A stretch of DNA of 64,000 bases from Paenibacillus marchantiae. Lineage in GTDB: Bacteria > Bacillota > Bacilli > Paenibacillales > Paenibacillaceae. Of this stretch, positions 53,197 to 62,158 are shown piece after piece. The stretch spans positions 2,728,001-2,792,000 of the forward strand of contig NZ_CP118270.1 in the NCBI RefSeq assembly GCF_028771845.1. The letters run 5' to 3'. The translations under genes and the position numbers were made by a program. Each line of letters begins with the position of its first letter. Position 1 is the first letter of the stretch. The notes under the pieces are model-generated. The model was not told the origin of the DNA and ran no database searches. It saw only the letters and a list, made by a program, of their open reading frames with translations.

Positions 53197-54405
53197 ATGA
53201 ATAATCGACTAAGCGTTCCGTTATATGCTTCTTTACTCAGTATGGCTTTGCTAACTGCTTGTGCTTCGGGTGAGCCAACGACAGAATCGCAGCAGACGTC
53301 ACAAGGACAGGGTACAGGTCAGGGGCAGACAGCGGAAGGTGGTAATAACGGTGCGAGTGGTGGGGAAGAGGAAACAGACGAAAATACTGTAATCCCTTAC
53401 GAGGCTTCCGTGCTGGTCGACGGACTCAATGTACCTTGGGAGTTGGTAAGCGTGCCTGATGGACGGATGTTTGTAACAGAGCGACCAGGTACCATTCAGG
53501 TCATCGAGAACGGAGAGCTGGCATCTGAACCTCTGATTGAATTTACTGCTCCATTTAATGAAGAAGGGGAAGGTGGCTTGCTTGGACTTGCTGCTGATCC
53601 GGACTTTGATGATAACGGTTATCTGTATGCATACCATTCCTATCTGGAAGGTGGTGGTGACATTGCCAATCGGGTATTGCGCTTGAAGGTAAGTGACGGG
53701 AAGGCGACTATAGACAAGGAGCTGCTCAGTGACATTCCTGGTGGGGTGAATCACAATGGAGGACGGATCAAGATTGGCCCGGACAATCTGCTCTATATTA
53801 CGACAGGTGAACGCTATGAGCCGGAGTTGTCCCAAAACGAAGATAGCTTGGGTGGCAAAATATTGCGGATTGGTCTTTACGGATCGATCCCAGAAGATAA
53901 CCCTTGGCCAAATTCACCCGTGTACAGCATGGGGCATCGGAACGCACAGGGCCTGGCTTGGAACCCGAACAATGGCTATCTGTACGCTACAGAGCATGGT
54001 CAGCGTAATTTTGATGAAATTAACCGGATTGAAGCAGGTGAGAATTATGGCTGGCCAGAGGTAGAGGGAGACGATGATAATAATGGCACATATCAGGCTC
54101 CGCTTGCCCATAGTGGAGATGAAACATGGGCTCCATCAGGTGTAGCCTTTATAGAGGAAGGTCCGTGGGCCGGATCACTGCTTGCTGCCAATCTGCGGGG
54201 TGAACAACTGCTTAAAATTACTCTGTCCGAAGATGGTACACAAGTAACGCAGGTAGAGCCGATTTTTAAAGACGAGTGGGGACGTATTCGCAATGTGACT
54301 GCCGGAGAAGACGGGAAGTTATACGTGCTCACGAACAACCGGGATGGCAGGGGATCGCCACGCGATGGAGATGACCAACTGATCGTTCTGACGCCGAAAC
54401 CGTAA
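53197..54405 (+). CDS. secreted PQQ-type glucose/sorbosone dehydrogenase lipoprotein
   Basis: The 402-residue protein has a signal peptide with lipobox 'LLTACAS' (Cys about 22), then a Gly/Gln/Glu-rich linker to about residue 65. A six-bladed propeller of the GSDH family follows: 'VDGLNVPWELVSVPDGRMFV', 'GGVNHNGGRIKIGPDNLLYI', 'SMGHRNAQGLAWNPNNGYLY' and 'ATEHGQRNFDEINRI'. It probably oxidises sugars at the cell surface, if PQQ or a substitute cofactor is available; no PQQ genes are seen. GAAGGGAG precedes the ATG. Confidence 0.88.
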   Translation: MNNRLSVPLYASLLSMALLTACASGEPTTESQQTSQGQGTGQGQTAEGGNNGASGGEEETDENTVIPYEASVLVDGLNVPWELVSVPDGRMFVTERPGTIQVIENGELASEPLIEFTAPFNEEGEGGLLGLAADPDFDDNGYLYAYHSYLEGGGDIANRVLRLKVSDGKATIDKELLSDIPGGVNHNGGRIKIGPDNLLYITTGERYEPELSQNEDSLGGKILRIGLYGSIPEDNPWPNSPVYSMGHRNAQGLAWNPNNGYLYATEHGQRNFDEINRIEAGENYGWPEVEGDDDNNGTYQAPLAHSGDETWAPSGVAFIEEGPWAGSLLAANLRGEQLLKITLSEDGTQVTQVEPIFKDEWGRIRNVTAGEDGKLYVLTNNRDGRGSPRDGDDQLIVLTPKP

Positions 54406-54417
54406 CATTTACAATAG

Positions 54418-54466
54418 AAAAGGGGTTGTCCCGCCATGTTCATGACGTATGGGACAGCCCCTTCGC
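54418..54466 (+). terminator. terminator of the sugar dehydrogenase gene
   Basis: AAGGGGTTGTCCC pairs with GGGACAGCCCCTT over an 18-base loop. The A-rich left flank could also serve the convergent gene. Confidence 0.75.
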
Positions 54467-54507
54467 TTCATTATTTACGTAAATATAGCTTAGGTTGCAG
54501 GGACCAA

Positions 54508-55239
54508 TTAGTCCGCACTTTCCGCGAGTTCGGCAATGCGCCGACTCGGCTCATCGGTGTACTCGCCACCATGGTAACAAAGTACCTTCTCCAGCTTCAG
54601 GCCAAGTAATCTTTTCAAGCTGCGCAGTGCTTCAGGCATGTCCGGTGTTGCGGGTGGAGAAGGACCCACCAATTCATCATCGACCACACGTAATTCATCG
54701 GCAGCGAGCAGGAATTGTTGCTCCCGGAAGTAGAGGCAGATATGTCCTGGGGTGTGTCCTGGTGTATGAATGACCTGGATGCCGCCTTGTAGAGGAAGTA
54801 TGTCACCATCTTCTAGCACTTTGGATATTTTGAACTCAGTCCGTTGTGAGATCAATTGTTCCGCCAGCTCCGCTATAGGTTCAGGTAGCAACGCTTTGCG
54901 TTCTGGCGTGAACTTGATCATGGGCTCTTTGCCCGTGATATACGGAATTTCATCGCTATGCGCCCAGATTTCCACTTCGGGAACAGCATTCACCAGGGCA
55001 CCAAGATTACCAATGTGGTCAATATCGGAATGTGTTACAATAATGCGCTTGATATCAGATAGCTGAACGCCTTCATGCTCCAGTGCGGACTGAAGTTCGG
55101 CGAATTGGCCAATCATGCCTGTATCCACAAGCGTAATACCATCTTCATCGCGCAACATAACAGGATAGATCGGGTTTTTACCCGCAGGTGTGACAATATG
55201 AAGATTTAGAACCGTAATATCCATGGGTTGATTGTTCAT
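54508..55239 (-). CDS. MBL-fold metallohydrolase
   Basis: The 243-residue protein starts at the ATG at 55239. The metal motif is 'THSDIDHIG', where the second His of HxHxDH is Asp, as in a known subset of MBL hydrolases. 'HTPGHTPGHICLY' and 'LAADEL' supply the other ligands. The substrate is unknown. The ribosome site is odd: AAAGGAGGTG ends 25 bases upstream, with a perfect 15-base hairpin in between (separate entry). No better start exists in frame. Confidence 0.82.
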   Translation of the reverse strand: MNNQPMDITVLNLHIVTPAGKNPIYPVMLRDEDGITLVDTGMIGQFAELQSALEHEGVQLSDIKRIIVTHSDIDHIGNLGALVNAVPEVEIWAHSDEIPYITGKEPMIKFTPERKALLPEPIAELAEQLISQRTEFKISKVLEDGDILPLQGGIQVIHTPGHTPGHICLYFREQQFLLAADELRVVDDELVGPSPPATPDMPEALRSLKRLLGLKLEKVLCYHGGEYTDEPSRRIAELAESAD

Positions 55240-55274
55240 ATTTGTTTCCGGATCGAATCCGGGGCACCTCCTTT
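55240..55274 (-). promoter_or_regulatory. ribosome-binding site separated from its start codon by a hairpin
   Basis: On the minus strand the order is AAAGGAGGTG, then CCGGAT-TCG-ATCCGG (55248-55262), then AAACAAAT and the ATG. Folding the 15-base hairpin reduces the SD-to-ATG distance from about 27 to about 12, which would restore initiation. Confidence 0.55.
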
Positions 55275-55306
55275 GTCGTGTAGGATCATTTTGAATCATG
55301 CATTCG

Positions 55307-55852
55307 TCAGTTCTCTGACTGATTATATTTCAAGTGTTTTCTATACTTCTTCACCGTATCCAGGATGAATTCAAACTCTTGCTTTGCATCGTGATTTTCT
55401 CTAATAATGGAAGCATAAGAGAAGTTGGAGTGAATAAGTTTATTTCTCAGTTGAAACACTTTGGCTATTTCTTCTTCAAATTTCTCTTCTCCCGATTTCA
55501 GGGAAAGATGCTGATTTTTCAATTCAGCCTGAAGGATCTCGATATTGGATAATGAGCGGTATGCAGGAGTTTTCATCAACTGGATCGAATTAAATTTTTT
55601 TTGATACGTTTGCTGGTATAGTTGATTTAGCAGGTCTTCAATAATCGTGCATAATTCAATCGTCCATGAACTATATTTTCGCTCTTTCCGTTTTTGGGTA
55701 AGCTCACCAATCTCTTCATCGTTCCACAGTTTATCTTTTTCATACAGGGATGAGTCTATCTTTTGCTGGAGATTTTGAACTTCCTGTTCGATGAGTGCAA
55801 TCTCAAGTTTCGCTTCTTTTTTCAGTTTCTTGAAGTCTTCTTTGGTTAGCAT
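55307..55852 (-). CDS. orphan coiled-coil / HEPN-like protein
   Basis: The 181-residue protein is Lys/Glu-rich and all helical, with an N-terminal coiled coil (about 3-50). Near the C terminus, Arg136-Asn137-Lys-Leu-Ile-His141 matches the RX4H signature of HEPN ribonucleases, with Asn in the favoured second position. I know no named family for it. Base composition is more AT-rich than its neighbours, suggesting acquisition. It has no adjacent nucleotidyltransferase, the usual HEPN partner. It lies 67 bases downstream of the start of the MBL gene on the same strand order. Confidence 0.6.
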   Translation of the reverse strand: MLTKEDFKKLKKEAKLEIALIEQEVQNLQQKIDSSLYEKDKLWNDEEIGELTQKRKERKYSSWTIELCTIIEDLLNQLYQQTYQKKFNSIQLMKTPAYRSLSNIEILQAELKNQHLSLKSGEEKFEEEIAKVFQLRNKLIHSNFSYASIIRENHDAKQEFEFILDTVKKYRKHLKYNQSEN

Positions 55853-55980
55853 ACGTATCCTCCCTATAAGACCAATATGTGTTCTTTCAATTATCTCATA
55901 TTGACGTCAGTAGTGCTAAAAAAACAAGAAGACGAGAGTTCCAAATATGAAGAACCTCTGGTTCAGAAGGGAAGTACCTG

Positions 55981-56844
55981 ATGTCCATTCCAACAGCCAT
56001 TGTTACGGGAGCCAATTCAGGCATGGGTCTGGCAACCACCATTGAACTTGCAAGGCAAGGGTATCACGTGATTATGGCGTGCCGCAGCGAGAAGCGCGGA
56101 CAGCAGGCACTGGAGGAGGCTCTGCGTCAGTCTGGCTCTACTGCGATTGAATTGATGCTGTGTGACCTGGGGTCACTGGAAAGCATCCGTCATTTTGCCC
56201 AGTCCTTCCGTGAGCGTTACGACACACTTGACGTTCTCGTTAATAATGCGGGTGTCGTCATGTTGAAGCGCCAAGAAACCTCCGATGGTTTCGAGCAAGC
56301 TATAGGTATTAACCATCTTGGACATTTCCTGCTTACCTTACTCCTGATCGAACCGTTGAAGTCTGCGAAGCAGGGGCGTATAGTGAATGTTTCGTCTGGT
56401 GCCTACAAAGCCGGCAAAATACATTTCGAAGATCCCCATCTGCATAAAGGCTTCAATCCAATCAAAAGTTACGCTCAATCCAAGCTGGCTAACGTGTTGT
56501 TCACCCGTGTTCTGGCCCGCAAATTGGCGGAAACCCGGATCACGGTCAACTGCCTTCATCCCGGTGCGGTTGGTACAAGTATTGGCGTAGACCGCAATAC
56601 TGGGTTTGGCACACGCATTATGGCTTTGGTGGGCAAGCTGCCGTTTTTCCTTTCACCTGAAGAAGGGGCACAAACGGCCATCTATCTCGCCACAAGCCCT
56701 GAAGTCGCCGGCGTAACCGGGCGTTACTTCTATCAACAAAAGGACCAGGAATTGAAAGCCCATGCGCTGGATGTCGCAGCTGCTGAGCGTTTCTGGACAT
56801 GGAGCGAAGAGCAAGTCGGACTTAGACCAGAAGAAAAGTTGTAA
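55981..56844 (+). CDS. SDR family NAD(P)-dependent oxidoreductase
   Basis: The 287-residue classical short-chain dehydrogenase resembles retinol dehydrogenase types. The cofactor motif is 'TGANSGMGLATTIELA' (residues 8-23), followed by 'NNAGVVM', catalytic Ser in 'NVSSGAYKAG' and 'YAQSKLANVLF' (Tyr and Lys). A basic residue pair 'CRSEKRG' after the second strand suggests NADP(H). The substrate is unknown. It is a single gene, with GAAGGGAAG upstream. Confidence 0.9.
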   Translation: MSIPTAIVTGANSGMGLATTIELARQGYHVIMACRSEKRGQQALEEALRQSGSTAIELMLCDLGSLESIRHFAQSFRERYDTLDVLVNNAGVVMLKRQETSDGFEQAIGINHLGHFLLTLLLIEPLKSAKQGRIVNVSSGAYKAGKIHFEDPHLHKGFNPIKSYAQSKLANVLFTRVLARKLAETRITVNCLHPGAVGTSIGVDRNTGFGTRIMALVGKLPFFLSPEEGAQTAIYLATSPEVAGVTGRYFYQQKDQELKAHALDVAAAERFWTWSEEQVGLRPEEKL

Positions 56845-56889
56845 TTGTTGGCCGCTCGAAGCAAAAGGGGAAACATTCTTGGAACAGAA

Positions 56890-56928
56890 TTAGAGGCAAC
56901 CGTTTTCCATAATAACGGCTGCCTCTAA
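56890..56928. terminator. terminator between the SDR and thrS
   Basis: TTAGAGGCAACCGTT and AACGGCTGCCTCTAA form a 15-base arm stem with a single mismatch region. It is convergent and probably works on both strands. Confidence 0.7.
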
Positions 56929-56960
56929 CGTTAAGTTTCAGCCCATTCCTGATTAAGCGC

Positions 56961-58940
56961 TTAGGCTTTGGCCTTCACAGCTTGCTGAATCAGCTCAATA
57001 AATGCTTCAATGCGCTGAATGCCTTGATCGCCCTGACCGTATGCACGGACAGAGGCGGATGAGGCATTTTTCTCATTTTCCCCCAGTACAAGCGAGTAAG
57101 GCACTTTCTCCATCTGAGCTTCACGGATTTTGTAGCCTAGCTTCTCACTGCGCAAGTCTGTTTCTACTCGAATACCGGCAGCCCGCAGCTGGCTCTGAAC
57201 TTGAAGCGCATAATCTGCGTAATGATCTGACACTGGCAGCAGCTTCACTTGCACGGGCGCGAGCCAGAGCGGAAACGCACCTGCATAATGTTCAGTCAGG
57301 ATGCCGATGAACCGATCAATTGAACCATAGATGGCACGGTGGATCACGACAGGACGGTGTTTCAGGCTATCCTCGCCAATATAAGTGAGATCGAATTTCT
57401 CGGGCATTTGGAAATCGAGTTGAATTGTTCCGCACTGCCAGCTGCGCTTCAGTGCATCGAGAATGTGGAAGTCAATTTTCGGACCGTAAAAGGCACCATC
57501 ACCCTCGTTAATGCGGTATTTCACACCGCGCCGATCAAGTACATTCTGCAATGCGCTTTCTGCTTGATCCCACAGCTCTTCCGATCCCATGGAATCTTCC
57601 GGACGAGTGGACAACTCAATGTTGTACTCAAATCCAAAGATGTCGTACATACGTCCGATCAATGAAATCGCCTGGTTAATCTCTTCCTCGATCTGCTCTG
57701 GCATCACATAGAGATGGGCATCATCCTGACAGAAAGTCCGCACCCGCATCATGCCGTTCAGAGCGCCTGAGAATTCGTGGCGGTGGACCTGACCGAATTC
57801 CATCATACGAATAGGCAGCTCACGATAGGAATGGAGTGTATTTTTGAAAATCAGCATGTGTCCCGGGCAGTTCATAGGTTTCAGGGCAAAAGTCGCATCG
57901 TCCACTTCCGAGAAATACATATTGTCCTTGTAATGTTCCCAGTGCCCCGATTGCTCCCACAGACGGTTGTTCATCATGAGGGGAGTACGAACTTCCTGGT
58001 AGCCTTCCTGCAGCTGCAATTCACGGGAGAATTGCTCCAGTTCTGTACGAACAGTCATGCCTTTGGGCAGATAGAACGGCATACCGGGTGCTTCTTCGGA
58101 GAACATGAACAGTTCAAGCTCTTTGCCTAGTTTACGGTGATCCCGTTTCTTCGCTTCTTCCAGCATGTGCAGATGTTCATCCAATTGGGCTTTGCTCGGG
58201 AAAGCAGTGCCGTAGATGCGTTGCAGCATTTTATTATCGGAGTTGCCGCGCCAGTATGCACCAGCCACATTCAGCAGTTTGAATGCTTTGATTCGACCAG
58301 TGGACGGGAGATGTGGGCCGCGACAGAGATCGAAGAACTCTCCTTGGTCATAAATGGAAAGCTCAGCGTCCTCCGGTAAATCCTGAATAAGTTCAAGCTT
58401 ATACGGGTCCTGAATCTCTCCAAAGATGCGAAGTGCTTCCTCCCGGCTAACTACCCGGCGGCTAATCTTTTCATTTTCTTTTATGATTTTGTTCATTTCT
58501 TGCTCAATGGCAGCCAAATCACTGATCGATAGAGCATGCTCCAGATCGACATCGTAATAGAATCCATCTTCAATGACAGGTCCGATGCCCAGCTTCACTT
58601 GTTCCGCACCGTAGATGCGTTTGAGAGCCTGCGCGAGTATATGAGCTGTGCTGTGTCGGTAACGATACAGACCTTCCGCGCTGTCCAAAGTAACGATGAC
58701 GAGTTCGCAATCTTGCTCAAGCTCCCAGTCGAGATCGACATTCTTACCATTTACGATTCCGCCGATGGCTTGTTTGCCCAGACTTGTGCTGATGGATGAG
58801 GCGACCGCTCCTACAGTGATGCCTGCGTTGTAAGAACGTACAGCTCCGCCTTGCAGGCGAATTTCAATCGGATGCCCGGGTTGCTGTTGATCATTCTTCG
58901 GTTGGTTGCTGGATTGGCTGTTTTTATTCGGATTACTCAT
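56961..58940 (-). CDS. thrS: threonine-tRNA ligase
   Basis: The 659-residue protein starts at the ATG at 58940, behind TGGAGAGTGG; a 12-residue upstream extension has no site. An unusual Asn/Gln/Ser-rich leader (about residues 1-22) precedes the TGS domain ('IEIRLQGGAVRSYNAGITVG'). The editing domain has 'YRHSTAHILAQALKRIYG', and the class II core has 'KPMNCPGHMLIFKNTLHSYR', 'RTFCQDDAHLY' and a C-terminal anticodon-binding domain. It charges tRNA-Thr and edits Ser-tRNA-Thr. Expression is controlled by the upstream T-box leader. Confidence 0.97.
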   Translation of the reverse strand: MSNPNKNSQSSNQPKNDQQQPGHPIEIRLQGGAVRSYNAGITVGAVASSISTSLGKQAIGGIVNGKNVDLDWELEQDCELVIVTLDSAEGLYRYRHSTAHILAQALKRIYGAEQVKLGIGPVIEDGFYYDVDLEHALSISDLAAIEQEMNKIIKENEKISRRVVSREEALRIFGEIQDPYKLELIQDLPEDAELSIYDQGEFFDLCRGPHLPSTGRIKAFKLLNVAGAYWRGNSDNKMLQRIYGTAFPSKAQLDEHLHMLEEAKKRDHRKLGKELELFMFSEEAPGMPFYLPKGMTVRTELEQFSRELQLQEGYQEVRTPLMMNNRLWEQSGHWEHYKDNMYFSEVDDATFALKPMNCPGHMLIFKNTLHSYRELPIRMMEFGQVHRHEFSGALNGMMRVRTFCQDDAHLYVMPEQIEEEINQAISLIGRMYDIFGFEYNIELSTRPEDSMGSEELWDQAESALQNVLDRRGVKYRINEGDGAFYGPKIDFHILDALKRSWQCGTIQLDFQMPEKFDLTYIGEDSLKHRPVVIHRAIYGSIDRFIGILTEHYAGAFPLWLAPVQVKLLPVSDHYADYALQVQSQLRAAGIRVETDLRSEKLGYKIREAQMEKVPYSLVLGENEKNASSASVRAYGQGDQGIQRIEAFIELIQQAVKAKA

Positions 58941-58974
58941 GTGAACCACTCTCCAATATTCAAATTTGAAGCGC

Positions 58975-59370
58975 AAAAAACACCCGTCCCGGAAAAGGGA
59001 CGAGTGCGCTCAGCTCGTGGTTCCACCCTAATTTGGTTATGAATGCTCCTGAACACGACCAGCCGCCGCAAGCAAGAACATCATAACCCTCATTGGAATC
59101 CGTTATCGGGGATCAGGCGGTGAACTCTACTGACAGCTTTGTCGGGAATTCATGAAGAAGACCGAAAAGCTGAAGTTCGAGGTCACGGCTGCAGAGGGGT
59201 AATTCCGGTCCGTTCGCTGAAGAAGGTTTCACCAATCCCTTCTCTCTCTGGGCAGCACGCAAACGGAATCTTGTCTCTGGTCATCGCCAAATATGCAAAA
59301 TCGATATCCATTGAATTGATCTTAATATCGTTGAAGTCCATATCAATATATTGGAACAGGTGTTATTGAG
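58975..59370 (-). promoter_or_regulatory. T-box leader of thrS
   Basis: On the minus strand the T-box AGGGTGGAACCACGAG lies at 59014-59029. It is followed by the terminator CGTCCC-TTTTCC-GGGACG with T-run (58975-59006), with which it forms the alternative antiterminator. The stem I region (about 59180-59290) contains GGTGAAA-type distal loop sequence and two ACC (Thr) codons as specifier candidates. Uncharged tRNA-Thr would switch on thrS. Confidence 0.9.
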
Positions 59371-59376
59371 TGTCGA

Positions 59377-59405
59377 TTATATAGACTGAAAATGAAAAGG
59401 TCAAG
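59377..59405 (-). promoter_or_regulatory. thrS promoter
   Basis: On the minus strand TTGACC (59400-59405) and consensus TATAAT (59377-59382) have a 17-base spacer. It lies just 12 bases past the sensor kinase stop. Confidence 0.8.
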
Positions 59406-59416
59406 CGGAATGTTTT

Positions 59417-61177
59417 TCACCCATGTTCTGATTGTCCATCCCATATTAATCGAATGACAGTACCTTCACCAGAAGTCGATTGCACTTCAATACGACCCTT
59501 CATCGCTTCAATTAACCCTTTTGTTACCGCCATGCCAAGGCCTGATCCGACATCGGACGTGCCTGTATCCGTCCCTCGGTAATATCGTTCAAACAGCCTC
59601 CAGACCAGTTCCGGGTCCATTCCTTGACCGTCATCGGCAAAATGAACACTGAACTCACCTGTCTGCTTACCCGGATGCACACTAACGGTCAGAGTTGACT
59701 CCGCTGGATTATGCAGAAGGGCATTAGCGGTCAGATTATCCACAATGCGTTCAAACGAAGGAATATGCACATGGCCGTATACCGGAACTTTCGCAGGCCG
59801 GAAAACAATACGTCCCTCGCCATATACCGGGTTGCGTTCTGCACGCTGGACGAGATCATGAAGTAGCGTATTTACGTCAGTTTCTTCCACAGGTGGCTGG
59901 TATCCACCGCTTCGCAATCGGTACGTCATGGCAAGGTCATTCACAAGTCGGTCCATATACATGGATTTATCCAGCATAATGCCCGCAAATTCTCTTACTT
60001 CTTCCGCGGACCAGCTATATTTCTGTGCTTCAAGCATATGGGCGTATCCCTGGATGGAGGATAGCGGTGTCTTGAGATCATGCGTTATTCCGGCGATCCA
60101 TTCCTCACGCAGAGCTTCGGTCTGTTTACGAAGCTCTTCATCTTGTTTCAATGTTGCGGATAATGCCTGCATGGAGCGAAGCACTTCGGCATACACGTGG
60201 TATTTCCGTTTCCATTTGCCATTTCGTCGCTGACTGCGAGGTATGCCGCCAATGCCTTTGGGTTCTTCATAATGTCCTTGTTCTAGTCGTTGGAGCCATT
60301 GGAGCATATGCAGCATGGGGGAACCGAAACGATTGGCGTACCATAGGGCCAGCAGAATTAGCAAAATGACAACGGATAGGATCAGCACGATGAGCACTGG
60401 GGTCAAAATGAAATTATAGGGATTTTCTTCCCCTGTAGCAGTTGGATCGACAGGTATACTGAGCATCCAGGTCGTGCCATTCTGTTCATCGTAAAAGGTT
60501 GCGATCGATATTCCATATCGATTGGGATAACGAATACGCAAAGCCAGTTCCTGTATGTTGTAACTGCTGGGAACGCCCATGGCAGGTTTATTATAAGAGA
60601 CCAGCTCTTGACCGTAGGCATCCAAAATTTGCAGATAGGCACCTTTGGAACGGATGGCATCCTCTTGTTTGGGGAGAAGTATAAGCTCTCCATTGGTGTA
60701 ATGACTGTCCTCACGGGCTTGATCGAGTAAGGATTTGGTCTGATTGCGTTCGCCGTACAGCAAGGTGAACATCTCGCCGTTTTTCTCCCGAATCAGCATG
60801 ACGATCTGGTATGGGAACGGCTTCTTGGCCTCCCAGTAAGCGATCAGCTCTCCAGGCTTGTATTGCTTCGGAACGTCATCCGGTGTATTAAAATCATCAA
60901 TGACGTAGCCTTTTTCATCCACAACTTGAAGCCATCCCTGATTTTTCTCGACCTGCTTCAGCAGCCTGGGATCATAGCGGACCGTCCCATCGGGCATGAT
61001 TTCTGCGGTATTAATCAGTTGGTCAAGACCACTGGTAGCGAAGTCGTCCACCAGGCTTACTTCATTTACCTTTTGAACAACCCAATAGGTGGCTGCCGAA
61101 CCCAACAGGATGATGAGAACGACTGCGCCAGCAAGCATACCGATAAATCGGGTCATTAATCTGCGACGAATACTCAT
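59417..61177 (-). CDS. two-component sensor histidine kinase
   Basis: The 586-residue membrane kinase has two helices (about 12-34 and 262-284) flanking an extracellular sensor of about 225 residues. The phospho-acceptor His366 is in 'ITHDLKTPLSSIQGYAHML', with N box 'IVDNLTANALLHNP', G1 'FADDGQGMD' and G2 'GSGLGMAVTKGL'. No clear HAMP domain is visible between helix 2 and the H-box. It overlaps the response-regulator gene by 4 bases (ATGA), forming a cognate pair. The signal is unknown. Confidence 0.94.
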   Translation of the reverse strand: MSIRRRLMTRFIGMLAGAVVLIILLGSAATYWVVQKVNEVSLVDDFATSGLDQLINTAEIMPDGTVRYDPRLLKQVEKNQGWLQVVDEKGYVIDDFNTPDDVPKQYKPGELIAYWEAKKPFPYQIVMLIREKNGEMFTLLYGERNQTKSLLDQAREDSHYTNGELILLPKQEDAIRSKGAYLQILDAYGQELVSYNKPAMGVPSSYNIQELALRIRYPNRYGISIATFYDEQNGTTWMLSIPVDPTATGEENPYNFILTPVLIVLILSVVILLILLALWYANRFGSPMLHMLQWLQRLEQGHYEEPKGIGGIPRSQRRNGKWKRKYHVYAEVLRSMQALSATLKQDEELRKQTEALREEWIAGITHDLKTPLSSIQGYAHMLEAQKYSWSAEEVREFAGIMLDKSMYMDRLVNDLAMTYRLRSGGYQPPVEETDVNTLLHDLVQRAERNPVYGEGRIVFRPAKVPVYGHVHIPSFERIVDNLTANALLHNPAESTLTVSVHPGKQTGEFSVHFADDGQGMDPELVWRLFERYYRGTDTGTSDVGSGLGMAVTKGLIEAMKGRIEVQSTSGEGTVIRLIWDGQSEHG

Positions 61178-61941
61178 GCGCGTGACACTTGGTTAGGCTG
61201 AATGAGTTTGTACCCCAGCCCCCGGACGTTGACGAGAAACGTAGGGTTAGAGGGATCAGCCTCAATCCGCTCACGAATACGGTGAATATGAACCATAACG
61301 GTGTTGTCATCGCTGATGGATTCCGAACCCCATACACGCTCATACAATTCCGATTTGGTGAAAATACGATTTGGATGCTTGCAGAAAAAGAGCAGCAGCT
61401 GGTAGACAAGAGCCGGACAGGTTACAGGCTGTCCTTCAACCTGAAGTTCACCGGCGTGTTCAAATACTTGAAAACGACCAAAATCATATACCCCTTCCTG
61501 CACGGCAGGAGATGACGAAGTTACGTCAGAAGAGGGTGGAGACGCCGTTGTAGTCGCCGCCATTTTGGTAGGTAAATAACGTTTCAGCAGTGATTTGATC
61601 CGGGCGACCACTTCCAGTGGATTAAATGGTTTAACGACATAATCATCGCCGCCAACGGCGAATCCGGTTAACTTGTCATAATCCGTTGTTTTGGCGGTCA
61701 GAAAAAGAATCGGTGCATCGGTCACCTGCCGCAGAAAGGGACAGATCTCCAGTCCGCTTTTGCCAGGCAGCATGATGTCCAGCACAATGCAGTGATAGGT
61801 TTTATTTTCGCAGGCGGTAATCGCCTCTTCTCCAGTGGTAACGGTGTCGATGTCTACAAATTGCTCTTTGAGCAGGACGGTTTTGAGCATATGTAAAATG
61901 GCTTGTTCATCATCAACTAGCAGTATGGAGACGTGATCCAT
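61174..61941 (-). CDS. two-component response regulator (OmpR/PhoB family)
   Basis: The 255-residue protein starts at the ATG at 61941, with AGGAGG 12 bases upstream; an extension to 61989 has no site. The receiver domain shows acidic pair 'VDDE', phospho-acceptor Asp55 in 'LDIMLPG', 'LTAKT' and Lys in 'DYVVKPF'. A Thr/Ser-rich linker of about 25 residues (about 140-165) leads to a winged-helix DNA-binding domain ('FTKSELYERVWG', 'NTVMVHIHRIRERIE', 'VRGLGYKL'). The linker is longer than usual. Confidence 0.95.
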   Translation of the reverse strand: MDHVSILLVDDEQAILHMLKTVLLKEQFVDIDTVTTGEEAITACENKTYHCIVLDIMLPGKSGLEICPFLRQVTDAPILFLTAKTTDYDKLTGFAVGGDDYVVKPFNPLEVVARIKSLLKRYLPTKMAATTTASPPSSDVTSSSPAVQEGVYDFGRFQVFEHAGELQVEGQPVTCPALVYQLLLFFCKHPNRIFTKSELYERVWGSESISDDNTVMVHIHRIRERIEADPSNPTFLVNVRGLGYKLIQPNQVSRA

Positions 61942-62158
61942 GATGTGAAATGACCTCCTAGGGCTTCCTGTTTGTTTATTGCTAATCATACCATCCGAAA
62001 GGGCTATGTAGTGTGTGAGCTATCTTAACGGAATCTTAATTATGAAGCCATAGAAGACGCTACAGTTTAACTACATGTAAGGATGGGTTAGACGAAGGAT
62101 AAGATTCATTCTGTACACTTAACAGGAAAGTATAACGAACACAGAAGGGATGTAGAGA

